NCBI GenBank assembly: GCA_041687015.1
Contig: JAWLCT010000001.1
Span: 1 to 64,000 of the forward strand
DNA from: JALOAT01 sp041687015
Lineage (GTDB): Bacteria > Pseudomonadota > Gammaproteobacteria > Thiohalomonadales > Thiohalomonadaceae
DNA length: 64,000 bases
Direction: 5' to 3'
The translations under genes and the position numbers were made by a program. This document shows positions 1 through 10,110 of this stretch, in pieces. Position 1 is the first letter of the stretch, and the number at the start of each line of letters is the position of its first letter. The notes beneath the pieces were generated by a model, which worked only from the letters and a program-made list of their open reading frames with translations, was not told the origin of the DNA and did not search any database.

Positions 1-200
1 CACGGGGGACACGGGGAACACGGGGAACACGGGGGAAGAAGAAGCGAAAAGGTTCTTTTGTGTGGGAGCGAGCTTCTGCTCGCGATTTTCGGGCCGGTGG
101 GAACCACAGGCTGGTCGCGAGCAGAAGCTCGCTCCCACAACACCTTCCGAACAATCCTTGCCTTCCCCGTGTTCCCCGTGTCCCCCGTGGTTAAGGCTTT
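1..200. repeat. Composite inverted-arm element A1 (CACGGGG type) with REP core
   Basis: Left arm at 1-35 has iterations of CACGGGGGA and CACGGGGAA; the right arm at about 164-193 is their reverse complement and runs into GGTTAAGGCTTTT a few bases from the prfC stop. Between them lies a REP-like palindrome pair. The arms can pair over nearly 30 bases, and the T-rich outer edge makes it look like an intrinsic terminator for prfC. The left end is cut by the window start. Confidence 0.85.
61..139. repeat. REP-like palindrome pair (core of A1)
   Basis: TGTGGGAGCGAGCTTCTGCT at 61 continues into CGCGA and recurs in inverted orientation at about 114-138. The unit resembles the REP sequences of Pseudomonas and relatives, which are mobilised by RAYT transposases; no RAYT gene is in this window. 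Two head-to-head copies form a BIME-like unit. Confidence 0.75.
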
Positions 201-205
201 TCTCT

Positions 206-1786
<1,581 letters not shown>

Positions 1787-1910
1787 AGCGTCTTCGGAAA
1801 TCTCAGAATGAGCGCATTTTACCGGATACGGCCCGGGCACGTCCGGAAATGAACACGGGCGGGAGAAAGGCAAAAAGCATTAACCACGGGGAACACGGGG
1901 TGCGAACAGG

Positions 1911-1979
1911 GGGAGCGAGCTTCTGCTCGCGATAGCAGGCCCCTCCGAGCCACCGTCGCGAGCAGAAGCTCGCTCCCAC
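1911..1979. repeat. REP-like palindrome pair (core of A2)
   Basis: The GGGAGCGAGCTTCTGCTCGC unit at 1911 reappears inverted and ends in GCTCGCTCCCAC at about 1978. It is the same REP-like unit as in A1, with a different central spacer. Confidence 0.75.
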
Positions 1980-2050
1980 CGACTCTTATTCTCCGTAGCT
2001 TCCGTCTGCGCGGCCCTTGAGGCGGGACAGCCGGTGCAACCCAGACTGGC

Positions 2051-2077
2051 AGGTCACGTAGCTGCGCAACGTGACCT
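2051..2077. repeat. Palindrome with AGGTCACGT arms (second core of A2)
   Basis: AGGTCACGT (2051-2059) and ACGTGACCT (2069-2077) form a perfect 9-bp stem around a 9-base loop. A degenerate relative with AGGTCACG and CCGTGAC lies inside element A5 near 43618-43640, so this is a second core module carried by the same kind of arms. Confidence 0.6.
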
Positions 2078-2134
2078 ACCGGGGAAATCCTTTCCCCGTG
2101 TTCCCCGTGTCCCCCGTGGTTAAAGCTTTTTATT

Positions 2135-2581
2135 TCACAACGCCAGGGCGAAGATGAGCGCGTCTTCGCGGCCTTTGGGGGCGGGGTAGTAGTCGCGGCG
2201 GGAGCCGACCTGGTTGAAGCCGATGGATTCGTACAGGGCGATGGCGGCGTGGTTGGAGGGGCGCACTTCCAGGAACATGGCTTCGGCCTTGTGGTGCCGG
2301 GCTACGTCGATGAAGTGCGTGAGCAGACGCCGTCCCAGACCTTTGCCCTGCTGTTCCGGGGCCACGCACAGGTTGAGCAGGTGGGCCTCGCCTACCGCGG
2401 CGGAGAGCACGCCGTATCCCAGGATGGCGTCCTCCTGCTCCAGCACCCAGCAGGAATAACCCACGCGCAGGCAGTCGCGGAAAATGGCATCGGTCCAGGG
2501 TGAATAGTAGGCGCGCTCTTCCACAGCCATGACCGCGGGCACGTCTTCCTCATGCATGGGACGGATCGGCGCGTCCCTCAT
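2135..2581 (-). CDS. rimI: Ribosomal-protein S18 alanine N-acetyltransferase RimI
   Basis: GNAT acetyltransferase of 148 residues. The acetyl-CoA loop QQGKGLG lies at 77-83, and the RPSN...ALYESIGF segment near 107-122 is typical of RimI, which acetylates the N-terminal alanine of S18. The chosen ATG at 2581 overlaps the stop of the upstream uracil-DNA glycosylase gene by four bases (ATGA), so the two are translationally coupled. The same neighbour pair is common in gammaproteobacteria. Its 3' end abuts composite element A2. Confidence 0.93.
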   Translation of the reverse strand: MRDAPIRPMHEEDVPAVMAVEERAYYSPWTDAIFRDCLRVGYSCWVLEQEDAILGYGVLSAAVGEAHLLNLCVAPEQQGKGLGRRLLTHFIDVARHHKAEAMFLEVRPSNHAAIALYESIGFNQVGSRRDYYPAPKGREDALIFALAL

Positions 2582-3360
2582 GGCGTGTCCCCGAGCGTAC
2601 GCAGCGCGAGCTTCAAATCGTCCCACGCCTTGCGCTTCTCCTGCGGCGAGCGCAACAGATAGGCCGGGTGATAAGTCACCACCAGGGGGATGCCCTGGTA
2701 GCGATGCACCTGGCCGCGCAACTTGCCGATAGGCGTGTCGGTCTTGAGCAGGTTTTGCGCCGAGATGCGGCCCACGCTGAGGATCAGGCGCGGCTTGATA
2801 AGTGCGATCTGACGCTTGAGGTACGGCTCGCAATGCGCCACTTCCTCGGGTTTGGGATCGCGGTTGTTGGGCGGGCGGCTCTTGAGCACATTGGCGATGT
2901 AGACACGCTCGCGCGGAAAGCCCATGGCACGCAGCATTTCGTTGAGCAGTTGGCCGGCACGGCCGACGAACGGCTCCCCCTGCCTGTCCTCGTCCTGGCC
3001 GGGGGCCTCGCCGATGACCATGACCTCGGCGGACCGGTTGCCCACGCCAAATACCGTGCGGGTGCGGTTGGCCACCAGTTCGGGGCAGCGCGTGCAGTGG
3101 CTCACCCGCGCCGCAAGGGCCTCCCAGTCCATGCCCGCGACATCCGTATCATTCAACTCGGCGCCCGTCGCCAACACCAGCGGCGCCGGTTCGGGGACAC
3201 GAACAAGGGCTGTGTGCTGTTCCTCGACGACCACGGGGGGATGCGCGACATCGGGGCTGGCCTCATCGTCGGCGGCAGGCGCGCCGGTGCCACGCCGCAC
3301 CCACACCTGGATGCCCATGGCTTCCAGGTAACGCCGTTTCCGTTGATCCGTTGCCGTCAT
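2578..3360 (-). CDS. Uracil-DNA glycosylase, family 4 type
   Basis: This 260-residue protein removes uracil from DNA. It shows GEAPGQDED at 118-126 and HPAYLLR at 231-237, the active-site motifs of the iron-sulfur UDG family. The family has four cluster cysteines; C89, C92 and C177 are present, but the third position (161, before RPPNNRDP) is serine. A long acidic and proline-rich stretch (about 25-75) precedes the catalytic domain. A GTG four codons upstream (3372) is an alternative start. It is coupled to rimI by an ATGA overlap. Confidence 0.9.
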   Translation of the reverse strand: MTATDQRKRRYLEAMGIQVWVRRGTGAPAADDEASPDVAHPPVVVEEQHTALVRVPEPAPLVLATGAELNDTDVAGMDWEALAARVSHCTRCPELVANRTRTVFGVGNRSAEVMVIGEAPGQDEDRQGEPFVGRAGQLLNEMLRAMGFPRERVYIANVLKSRPPNNRDPKPEEVAHCEPYLKRQIALIKPRLILSVGRISAQNLLKTDTPIGKLRGQVHRYQGIPLVVTYHPAYLLRSPQEKRKAWDDLKLALRTLGDTP

Positions 3361-3461
3361 GTCAGTCTTCACTTGGGACCATCATGCTCGAGGTCACTGC
3401 CCGCAACGGGCCCGCAACATCACGCCTGAGCGAGTAGACCCACTGCCATGAAAAAAGCCGC

Positions 3462-5000
3462 TCACACGTTCCCGTTCTGCGGATGGGCGCGCACCGGTGC
3501 CAGCAGTCTGTTGAGGGCGTTGATGTAGGCCTTCGCCGAGGCGATGACGATGTCGGTGTCGGCGCCCTGTCCGTTCACCATGCGCCCGCCCTTTTCAAGG
3601 CGTACCGTGACCTCACCCTGGGAATCGGTACCACTGGTGATGTTGTTCACCGAATAGAGCACCAGTTCGCCGTCACTGCGGATGATGGAATCGATGGCCT
3701 TGAGCGCCGCATCCACCGGGCCGCCGCCCGGGGCCGCACCGGTGCGCTCCGTGCCGTCCACGTTCAACGTGACACTGGCGTTCGGCGTGGTCCCGGTTTC
3801 GGAACACACTTTGAGCGAGACGAGTTTGATGCCTTCGTAGGTGGATTCCAGGTTGGTCTCGGTCACCAGCGCCTGCAGGTCTTCGTCATAGATTTCGTGT
3901 TTCTTGTCCGCAAGCGCCTTGAAACGCTCGAAGGCGGCATACAGTTCCTGGTCATCAGCGAACACTACGCCCAGCTCCTGCAAGCGGGTACGGAAGGCGT
4001 TGCGGCCGGAATGCTTGCCGAGCACCATGCGATTGGCGCTCCAGCCCACGTCTTCGGCGCGCATGATCTCGTAGGTCTCACGCGACTTGAGCACGCCGTC
4101 CTGGTGGATGCCGGACTCATGGGCAAAGGCGTTGGCGCCCACGATGGCCTTGTTGGGCTGCACGGCGAAACCGGTGATGCCCGCCACCAGGCGTGAGGTG
4201 GGCACGATGTGCGTGGTGTCCAGGTCCACCGTGCACGGGAACACGTCCTTGCGGGTACGTACCGCCATGACGATTTCCTCCAGCGCCGCATTGCCCGCGC
4301 GCTCGCCCAGGCCGTTGATGGTGCATTCGACCTGGCGCGCGCCGTTCAACACCGCACTCAGGGAATTGGCCACGGCGAGTCCCAGATCGTTGTGGCAGTG
4401 CACGGAGAACACGGCCTTGTCGGCATTGGGCGTGCCGGTGATCACTTTGCGCACCAGTTCACCGAACTGATGCGGCAGGTTGTAGCCCACGGTATCGGGG
4501 ATGTTGATGGTGCGCGCGCCGGCGTCAATGACGGCCTCGAACACGCGGCACAGAAATTCGATGTCCGAGCGGCCGGCGTCTTCGGCCGAGAATTCCACAT
4601 CGTCTGTCCACTGGCGCGCACGCTTGACGGCCTTGACCGCCTGCTCCACCACCTGTTCGGGCGTCATGCGCAGCTTGTGCTGCATATGAATGGGCGATGT
4701 GGCGATAAAGGTGTGAATACGACCGCGACTGGCCTTTTTCAGCGCCTCACCGGCGCCGTCGATATCCCTCTCCAGGGCGCGCGCCAGACCGCAAACCGTG
4801 CTGTCCTTGATGATCTCCGCCACTCCTTGCACCGCGTCGAAGTCACCGGGGCTGGCCACCGGGAAACCGGCCTCGATCACGTCCACCTTCATGCGTTCGA
4901 GGGCTTTGGCAATGCGCAGCTTCTCCTCCTTGGTCATGGAGGCGCCGGGGCTTTGTTCGCCGTCGCGCAGCGTGGTGTCGAAGATGATCAGCTTGTCCAT
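3462..5000 (-). CDS. leuA: 2-isopropylmalate synthase
   Basis: LeuA condenses acetyl-CoA with 2-oxoisovalerate, the first committed step of leucine synthesis. The 512-residue protein begins with the DmpG/LeuA barrel motif DTTLRDGEQSPG, has the metal-binding HCHNDLG segment and HESGIHQDG, and ends with the C-terminal regulatory domain that binds leucine. Its length is typical of the short bacterial LeuA form. It is the last gene of the minus-strand ilvB-ilvH-ilvC-psd-pssA-leuA series. The 126-base gap to pssA may hold its own promoter, but none was clear. Confidence 0.97.
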   Translation of the reverse strand: MDKLIIFDTTLRDGEQSPGASMTKEEKLRIAKALERMKVDVIEAGFPVASPGDFDAVQGVAEIIKDSTVCGLARALERDIDGAGEALKKASRGRIHTFIATSPIHMQHKLRMTPEQVVEQAVKAVKRARQWTDDVEFSAEDAGRSDIEFLCRVFEAVIDAGARTINIPDTVGYNLPHQFGELVRKVITGTPNADKAVFSVHCHNDLGLAVANSLSAVLNGARQVECTINGLGERAGNAALEEIVMAVRTRKDVFPCTVDLDTTHIVPTSRLVAGITGFAVQPNKAIVGANAFAHESGIHQDGVLKSRETYEIMRAEDVGWSANRMVLGKHSGRNAFRTRLQELGVVFADDQELYAAFERFKALADKKHEIYDEDLQALVTETNLESTYEGIKLVSLKVCSETGTTPNASVTLNVDGTERTGAAPGGGPVDAALKAIDSIIRSDGELVLYSVNNITSGTDSQGEVTVRLEKGGRMVNGQGADTDIVIASAKAYINALNRLLAPVRAHPQNGNV

Positions 5001-5126
5001 GGTGGTCTCCGCATGGGACGCCCTATCGGCGCCCTGCCGTAATTCTATGGTTCCGGAAAAACGACCTGGCGCGACGTGGTTCCCCGTCGCCCCAGACAGA
5101 AATGTGTTTTGCGTACGAACGCTTAT

Positions 5127-5909
5127 TCAATCGGCCGGGCCATCGTCACCCGCGTCATCATCCTTGCCGCGCCCTCGGCGCGCCTGGCGCTTGCGCGCAC
5201 GCAGCACCAGGGTCATCACCGGTCCCGACAGGGCGTAAACCAAAAACGCGGCGAACAAGACCTGCGGCGGGTCAATGGAAACGAAGACGAAGATCAGGAC
5301 GACGATCAGCACCGTGACGAACGGCACCTTGCCGCGCAGGTCCAGGTCCTTGAAGCTGTAATAGCGGATGTTGCTGACCATGAGCACACCGGCGAGCACC
5401 GTAAGCACGAAGGTGAGCGGCACCAGGGTCTTGCCGTCGACGCCGTAGCTCGCACCCACCCACACCGCGCCGGCCACGATGGCGGCGGCCGCCGGGCTGG
5501 CCAGGCCCTGGAAGAAACGTTTGTCGGCGATGCCCACCTGCGTGTTGAAACGCGCCAGACGCAGTGCGGCGCCGGCCGCGTACACAAAGGCAGCAAGCCA
5601 ACCGAGTTTGCCCATGGCGGACAAGGACCACTGGTACATCACCAGCGACGGTGCAAGACCGAAGGACACCATGTCCGACAGGGAATCGTACTCTGCGCCG
5701 AATTCGCTTTGGGTGTTGGTCAGGCGCGCGACGCGCCCGTCGAGACCGTCCAGCACCATGGCGACGAATACGGCGATGGCCGCCTTCTCGAACTGGCCGT
5801 TCATGGCCGCGACGATGGCGTAGAAACCGGCAAACAACGCGGCGGTGGTGAACAGGTTCGGCAGCAGGTAAATGCCGCGGCCTCGCTTCTCGGTCTCTTG
5901 ATTTGACAT
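5127..5909 (-). CDS. pssA: CDP-diacylglycerol-serine O-phosphatidyltransferase
   Basis: This 260-residue membrane enzyme makes phosphatidylserine from CDP-diacylglycerol and serine. The CDP-alcohol phosphotransferase signature DG-x2-AR-x8-G-x3-D-x3-D is intact (DGRVAR ... G ... D ... D), and several hydrophobic helices follow, ending in a basic/acidic tail. The ATG at 5909 (MSNQETEKRGRG) was chosen; a second ATG lies three codons earlier. It follows the psd-like gene directly, the usual pairing of substrate and product enzymes in phosphatidylethanolamine synthesis. Confidence 0.95.
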   Translation of the reverse strand: MSNQETEKRGRGIYLLPNLFTTAALFAGFYAIVAAMNGQFEKAAIAVFVAMVLDGLDGRVARLTNTQSEFGAEYDSLSDMVSFGLAPSLVMYQWSLSAMGKLGWLAAFVYAAGAALRLARFNTQVGIADKRFFQGLASPAAAAIVAGAVWVGASYGVDGKTLVPLTFVLTVLAGVLMVSNIRYYSFKDLDLRGKVPFVTVLIVVLIFVFVSIDPPQVLFAAFLVYALSGPVMTLVLRARKRQARRGRGKDDDAGDDGPAD

Positions 5910-5968
5910 GATCCGCATCCGGCGATAAACGAGCAAAAGAGTAGAGGTGTCGCGCGGGCGAGCCAGGT

Positions 5969-6580
5969 TTACCTGTGCACGAGCTTGGCGAGCACCGACA
6001 CGCCTGATTGTACGTGATCGCCGGGCTGAACCATCACCCGGCAGGTCACGGGCAGATAAACGTCGATGATCGCGCCAAAGGGGAGGAAGCCGCAACGCTG
6101 CCCCTGCCCCACGCGTTCCCCCGACTGAATGCCGCATGTGGCCCGCCGCGCATTGCCGCGCGGCTGGGCGACCAACAGCACGTCATCCTGTTCATCGCTC
6201 TGCACCCATTGGGCAAACAGGTTTTCTTCCGCCTGGGGATACCATTGGCGCATCACCTTGCCTTCGATGGGGCTGCGCAGGGAAAACACGCCCAACGGGC
6301 GCATGGCAAGGCGGACGAGCATGGCCTCGCGATCGAGCCGTTCGTCCCGTACCCGGCCCACCGCCAGCACCCGTGCATCGGCGGGACTGATCACGGCCAG
6401 AGGCGAAGGGGGAACCCGCCGGGGCGGGTCACGGAAATAGAACGCCAGCAGGGCGGCAGTCGCCCATGCAATGGCCGCCACCGTGGTACTCCAGTGGTCC
6501 CATGCGTAAAGGCCGACGGCGGTGAAGAACGCGATGGGGATCCACCCCTCGCGTGCGATGACGGGATATCGCTGGGCCAT
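5969..6580 (-). CDS. Phosphatidylserine decarboxylase-like protein, probably not self-processing
   Basis: This 203-residue protein has the overall plan of the short (type II) Psd: an N-terminal membrane segment, RDP-x-R and ISPADA motifs, and a C-terminal FG-x3-DVYLP region. Psd enzymes cut themselves at a Gly-Ser bond to create a pyruvoyl cofactor. Here that site is G169-A170 (FLPFGAIIDVY), so the required serine is absent. The usual DVHVNR-type segment reads GVFSLR (97-102), losing the Asp and His as well. Position between ilvC and pssA fits psd, but catalysis is doubtful; a functional Psd may lie elsewhere. Confidence 0.8.
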   Translation of the reverse strand: MAQRYPVIAREGWIPIAFFTAVGLYAWDHWSTTVAAIAWATAALLAFYFRDPPRRVPPSPLAVISPADARVLAVGRVRDERLDREAMLVRLAMRPLGVFSLRSPIEGKVMRQWYPQAEENLFAQWVQSDEQDDVLLVAQPRGNARRATCGIQSGERVGQGQRCGFLPFGAIIDVYLPVTCRVMVQPGDHVQSGVSVLAKLVHR

Positions 6581-6647
6581 GATTCTGAATTCGGGCCTGG
6601 AAAAGCAAACGGCCGGACCTGGGGTCCGGCCGTTTCCGGGTACAGCC

Positions 6648-7664
6648 TTAGTTCTTGCTCTTGTCGACCAGCTTGTTGGCGGCGATCCAGGGCATCATGC
6701 TGCGCAGCTTCTCGCCTACCACCTCGATGGGGTGCTCGGCATTGAGGCGGCGGCGGGCGGTCATCTCGGGGTAGTTGGTCATGCCCTCGAGGATGAAGCG
6801 CTTGGCATACTCGCCGTTCTGGATGTTCTGCAGGGCTTCCTTCATGGCCCAGCGGCTTTCCTCGTTGATGACCTTCGGGCCGGTCACGTACTCGCCGTAC
6901 TCCGCGTTGTTGGAGATGGAGTAGTTCATGTTGGCGATGCCGCCCTCGTACATGAGGTCGACGATGAGCTTCAGCTCGTGCAGGCACTCGAAGTAGGCCA
7001 TCTCGGGGGCGTAGCCTGCTTCCACCAGGGTCTCGAAGCCGGCCTTCACCAGTTCCACGGCGCCGCCGCACAGCACGGCCTGTTCGCCGAACAGGTCGGT
7101 CTCGGTCTCGTCACGGAACGTGGTCTCGATAATGCCGGTGCGGCCACCGCCGATGGCGGAGGCGTAGGACAGGGCCTTGGACTTGGCCTGACCGGAGGCG
7201 TCCTGGAATACGGCGATGAGGTCGGGGATGCCGCCGCCCTTCACGAACTCGCTGCGCACGGTGTGGCCCGGGGCCTTGGGGGCGATCATGATCACGTCCA
7301 GGTCGGCGCGGGGGACGATCTGGTTGTAATGGATGGAGAAACCGTGGGCGAAAGCCAGGGTGGCGCCCTGCTTCAGGTTGGGCTCAACCTCGTCGCGGTA
7401 CAGCTTGGACTGGAATTCGTCCGGGGTGAGGATCATCACCAGGTCGGCGCCGGCGACGGCCTCGGGCACGCTCTTGACCTTGAGACCCGCGGACTCGGCC
7501 TTCTTGGCGGAACCGGAACCGGGGCGCAGCGCGACAGTGACGTCAACGCCGGAATCCTTGAGGTTGTTGGCGTGGGCATGGCCCTGGGAGCCGTAGCCGA
7601 CGATGGTCACCTTCATGCCGCGGATGATGGAGAGGTCGCAGTCTTTGTCGTAATAGAGGTTCAT
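6648..7664 (-). CDS. ilvC: Ketol-acid reductoisomerase (NADP+), class I
   Basis: IlvC isomerises and reduces acetolactate or acetohydroxybutyrate in valine and isoleucine synthesis. The 338-residue protein has the Rossmann motif GYGSQGHAHA near the N-terminus and the acid-rich metal-binding helical domain (DETETDLFGEQ, then ECLHELKLIVDLMYEGG), the size expected for class I. The ATG at 7664 is preceded by AAGGAA. A repeat element (C1) of about 220 bases separates it from ilvH, so the operon may be interrupted at this point. Confidence 0.97.
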   Translation of the reverse strand: MNLYYDKDCDLSIIRGMKVTIVGYGSQGHAHANNLKDSGVDVTVALRPGSGSAKKAESAGLKVKSVPEAVAGADLVMILTPDEFQSKLYRDEVEPNLKQGATLAFAHGFSIHYNQIVPRADLDVIMIAPKAPGHTVRSEFVKGGGIPDLIAVFQDASGQAKSKALSYASAIGGGRTGIIETTFRDETETDLFGEQAVLCGGAVELVKAGFETLVEAGYAPEMAYFECLHELKLIVDLMYEGGIANMNYSISNNAEYGEYVTGPKVINEESRWAMKEALQNIQNGEYAKRFILEGMTNYPEMTARRRLNAEHPIEVVGEKLRSMMPWIAANKLVDKSKN

Positions 7665-7675
7665 TGGTTGTTCCT

Positions 7676-7900
7676 TACTAAAAAACCCAAGAGGTTTGCC
7701 ACAGAGACCACAGAGTACAGAGGGCGAAAACCTGGACAGCTTTTCCGAAACCCTGAAAACACATGCTCTCGCCAAGCCGCGAAGAACGCCAAGGAAGAGA
7801 GCCAGTGCATTCCCCGACTTGGCGTTCTCTGCGTCTTGGCGAGAGACATTCCATTCAACGCCAGTCTCGGTATCCGCTGTGTGCTCTGTGGCTAAATTCG
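7676..7900. repeat. Nested inverted-arm element C1 (CACAGAG outer, CGCCAAG inner)
   Basis: The outer left arm at about 7697-7725 has GCCACAGAGACCACAGAG iterations and the outer right arm is CTCTGTGGCTAAATTC at 7880-7895. Nested inside is a second inverted pair: CTCGCCAAGCCGCGAAGAAC near 7770 and CTTGGCGTTCTCTGCGTCTT near 7819. The element fills the ilvH-ilvC gap and abuts the ilvH stop. It is the only element here with two different arm types nested. Confidence 0.75.
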
Positions 7901-7907
7901 TGTTCCA

Positions 7908-8402
7908 TCAAACCCGCAGCGACTTCTCGCCGCGAGAAATGCCCGAGACGCCCGAGCGCACGGTTTCCAGGATGTGGCCGGGCTCGATGGCCTGTATGAA
8001 GGCGTCGAGCTTGTCGCCGGTACCGGTCAATTCAATGGTGTAGGTGGAATCGGTCACGTCGATGATGCGCGCACGGAAGATGTCCGCCAGGCGCTTGTAC
8101 TCGTCGCGCTCCTCACCACCCTGGGCACGCACCTTCACCAGCAGCATCTCGCGTTCCAGGTGCGGACCCTCGGTCAGGTCCATGATTTTCACCACGTCGA
8201 TGAGCTTGTTCAGCTGCTTGGTGATCTGCTCGATGATGTCCTCCGAGCCGCGCGTGACCAGGGTCATGCGCGACAGGGACGCGTCCTCGGTGGGCGCCAC
8301 GGTGAGCGATTCGATGTTGTAGCCGCGCGCGGAGAACAGGCCCGCGACCCGCGACAGAGCACCGGCTTCGTTTTCGATGAGAATGGAAATGATATGACGC
8401 AT
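7908..8402 (-). CDS. ilvH: Acetolactate synthase small (regulatory) subunit
   Basis: This 164-residue protein has an N-terminal ACT domain (MRHIISILIENEAGALSRV) and the C-terminal ALS_ss_C domain. It activates the IlvB-type catalytic subunit and confers valine feedback inhibition. It begins 10 bases after the end of the catalytic subunit gene, so the two are co-transcribed. Its stop lies beside repeat element C1. Confidence 0.96.
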   Translation of the reverse strand: MRHIISILIENEAGALSRVAGLFSARGYNIESLTVAPTEDASLSRMTLVTRGSEDIIEQITKQLNKLIDVVKIMDLTEGPHLEREMLLVKVRAQGGEERDEYKRLADIFRARIIDVTDSTYTIELTGTGDKLDAFIQAIEPGHILETVRSGVSGISRGEKSLRV

Positions 8403-8412
8403 GGCCGGGCTC

Positions 8413-10110
8413 CTAGATCAGGATCATCTCGTCGAGACCGGCGCCCGCCGGCACCATCGGATAGACGTTTTCCGTCTTGTCGGTCAGGAAGTTCATGAAC
8501 ACGAAGCGGTTCTTGTGCTTCGTGAACGCCTCCTTGAGCGCCGCCTCCACGTCGGCCGGCTTGTCGATCTGCATGCCGATATGGCCATAGGCCTCGGCCA
8601 GCTTCACGAAATCGGGCAGCGACTCCATGTAGCTGTGCGAGTAGCGCTTGTCATAGAAGAACTCCTGCCACTGACGCACCATGCCCAGCATGCCATTGTT
8701 GAGGCAGACCACCTTGATGGGCAGCCCATACTGCATGCAGGTGGAAAGCTCCTGGATGTTCATCTGGATGGAGCCTTCGCCGGTGACGCACACGACCGTG
8801 GACTTCGGGTTGGCGAACTGGGCGCCCATGGCCGCGGGCAGGCCGAAGCCCATGGTGCCGAGGCCGCCCGAATTGATCCAGCGGCGCGGTTTGTCGAACT
8901 TGTAGAACTGCGCGGTCCACATCTGGTGCTGGCCCACGTCGGAGGTGACGAAGGCGTCACCCTTGGTGATCTGGTACAGCTTCTCCAGCACGAATTGAGG
9001 CTTCACCAAGTCGCTGTTGCGGTCGTACTTCAGGCAGTCCTTGCCGCGCCACTCGTCGATCTGCTGCCACCACTTGCCCAGGGCCTCGCGCTCGGACGGC
9101 TGGCCGCCTGCCTTGATCATCTTGAGCATGTCCGCGACCACCCCGTTCACGCTGCCCACGATGGGCACGTCCACGCGCACGTTCTTGGAGATGGAGGACG
9201 GGTCGATGTCCACGTGAATGATCTTGGCCTTGGGGGCAAATTTCTCGACGTTACCGGTGACGCGGTCATCGAAGCGGGCGCCGATGGCGATGAGCAGGTC
9301 GCAATGGGACACCGCCATGTTGGCCTCATAGGTGCCATGCATGCCCAGCATGCCCAGGAACTGCTTGTCGGTGGCCGGATAGCCGCCCAGGCCCATGGAG
9401 GTATTGGTGATCGGGAAATTCAGCAGCCGGGTGAGCTCGGTCACCGGCTTGGCCGCATCGCCCAGAACCACGCCGCCGCCGGTGTAGAGCACCGGGCGCT
9501 TGGCGGCCAGCATCATCTGCACGGCCTTCTTGATCTGTCCGGGATGGCCCTTCACCACGGGGTGATAGGAGCGCATGGCGATCTTCTTCGGGAAAACGTA
9601 CTTGGCCTTGTTGCCCGTCACGTCCTTGGGCACGTCCACCACCACCGGACCAGGACGGCCCGTGGTGGCGATATAGAAGGCCTTCTTCAGGGTGTCGGCC
9701 AGCTCACTGACATCCTTCACCAGGAAGTTGTGCTTCACGCAGGGACGGGTGATGCCCACGGAGTCGACTTCCTGGAAGGCGTCGTTGCCGATCAGGGAAC
9801 TGTTGACCTGGCCGGTGATCACCACCATGGGAATGGAATCCATGTAGGCGGTGGCGATACCGGTCACCGCGTTGGTGGCACCGGGGCCCGACGTCACCAG
9901 CACCACGCCGGGCTTGCCGCTGGAACGGGCATAGCCATCCGCTGCGTGGGTGGCCGCCTGCTCGTGGCGTACCAGTACGTGCCTGACCTTGTCCTGCTTG
10001 TAGAGCGCGTCGTAAATGTGCAGGACGGCGCCGCCCGGATAACCGAACAGATACTCGACGCCTTCGTCCTGCAAAAAGCGGACGATGATCTCGGCACCGG
10101 TCAATTCCAC
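8413..10110 (-). CDS. ilvB: Acetolactate synthase large (catalytic) subunit
   Basis: This thiamine-diphosphate enzyme of 565 residues makes acetolactate and acetohydroxybutyrate. The catalytic glutamate is E50 in RHEQAATHAADGYAR, and the ThDP/Mg motif GEGSIQMNIQEL with downstream NNGMLGMVRQWQ is clear. The start is GTG at 10110, with GGAG nine bases upstream. It heads the minus-strand ilv-psd-pssA-leuA series. A 30-codon frame rich in Leu, Ile and Val (10193 to 10101) overlaps its start and could be a leader, but this is unproven. ilvI is an equally valid name. Confidence 0.96.
   Translation of the reverse strand: MELTGAEIIVRFLQDEGVEYLFGYPGGAVLHIYDALYKQDKVRHVLVRHEQAATHAADGYARSSGKPGVVLVTSGPGATNAVTGIATAYMDSIPMVVITGQVNSSLIGNDAFQEVDSVGITRPCVKHNFLVKDVSELADTLKKAFYIATTGRPGPVVVDVPKDVTGNKAKYVFPKKIAMRSYHPVVKGHPGQIKKAVQMMLAAKRPVLYTGGGVVLGDAAKPVTELTRLLNFPITNTSMGLGGYPATDKQFLGMLGMHGTYEANMAVSHCDLLIAIGARFDDRVTGNVEKFAPKAKIIHVDIDPSSISKNVRVDVPIVGSVNGVVADMLKMIKAGGQPSEREALGKWWQQIDEWRGKDCLKYDRNSDLVKPQFVLEKLYQITKGDAFVTSDVGQHQMWTAQFYKFDKPRRWINSGGLGTMGFGLPAAMGAQFANPKSTVVCVTGEGSIQMNIQELSTCMQYGLPIKVVCLNNGMLGMVRQWQEFFYDKRYSHSYMESLPDFVKLAEAYGHIGMQIDKPADVEAALKEAFTKHKNRFVFMNFLTDKTENVYPMVPAGAGLDEMILI

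Larger units (their letters stand above)
1871..2131. repeat. Composite inverted-arm element A2 with two palindromic cores
   Basis: This element fills the prfC-rimI gap. The left arm begins AAAAAGCATTAACCACGGGG (about 1872) and the right arm at 2092-2130 reads CCCCGTGGTTAAAGCTTTTT on the plus strand, a near-perfect inverted terminus. Inside are a REP-like pair (1911-1979) and a second, different palindrome (2051-2077). The right edge lies 4 bases from the rimI stop, so the hairpin plus T-run looks like an intrinsic terminator for rimI. Confidence 0.85.

Noticed and set aside
1..200. CACGGGG iterations as a CRISPR array
   Set aside because: The units are 8-9 bases with no spacers of constant length, occur in inverted pairs, and there are no cas genes.
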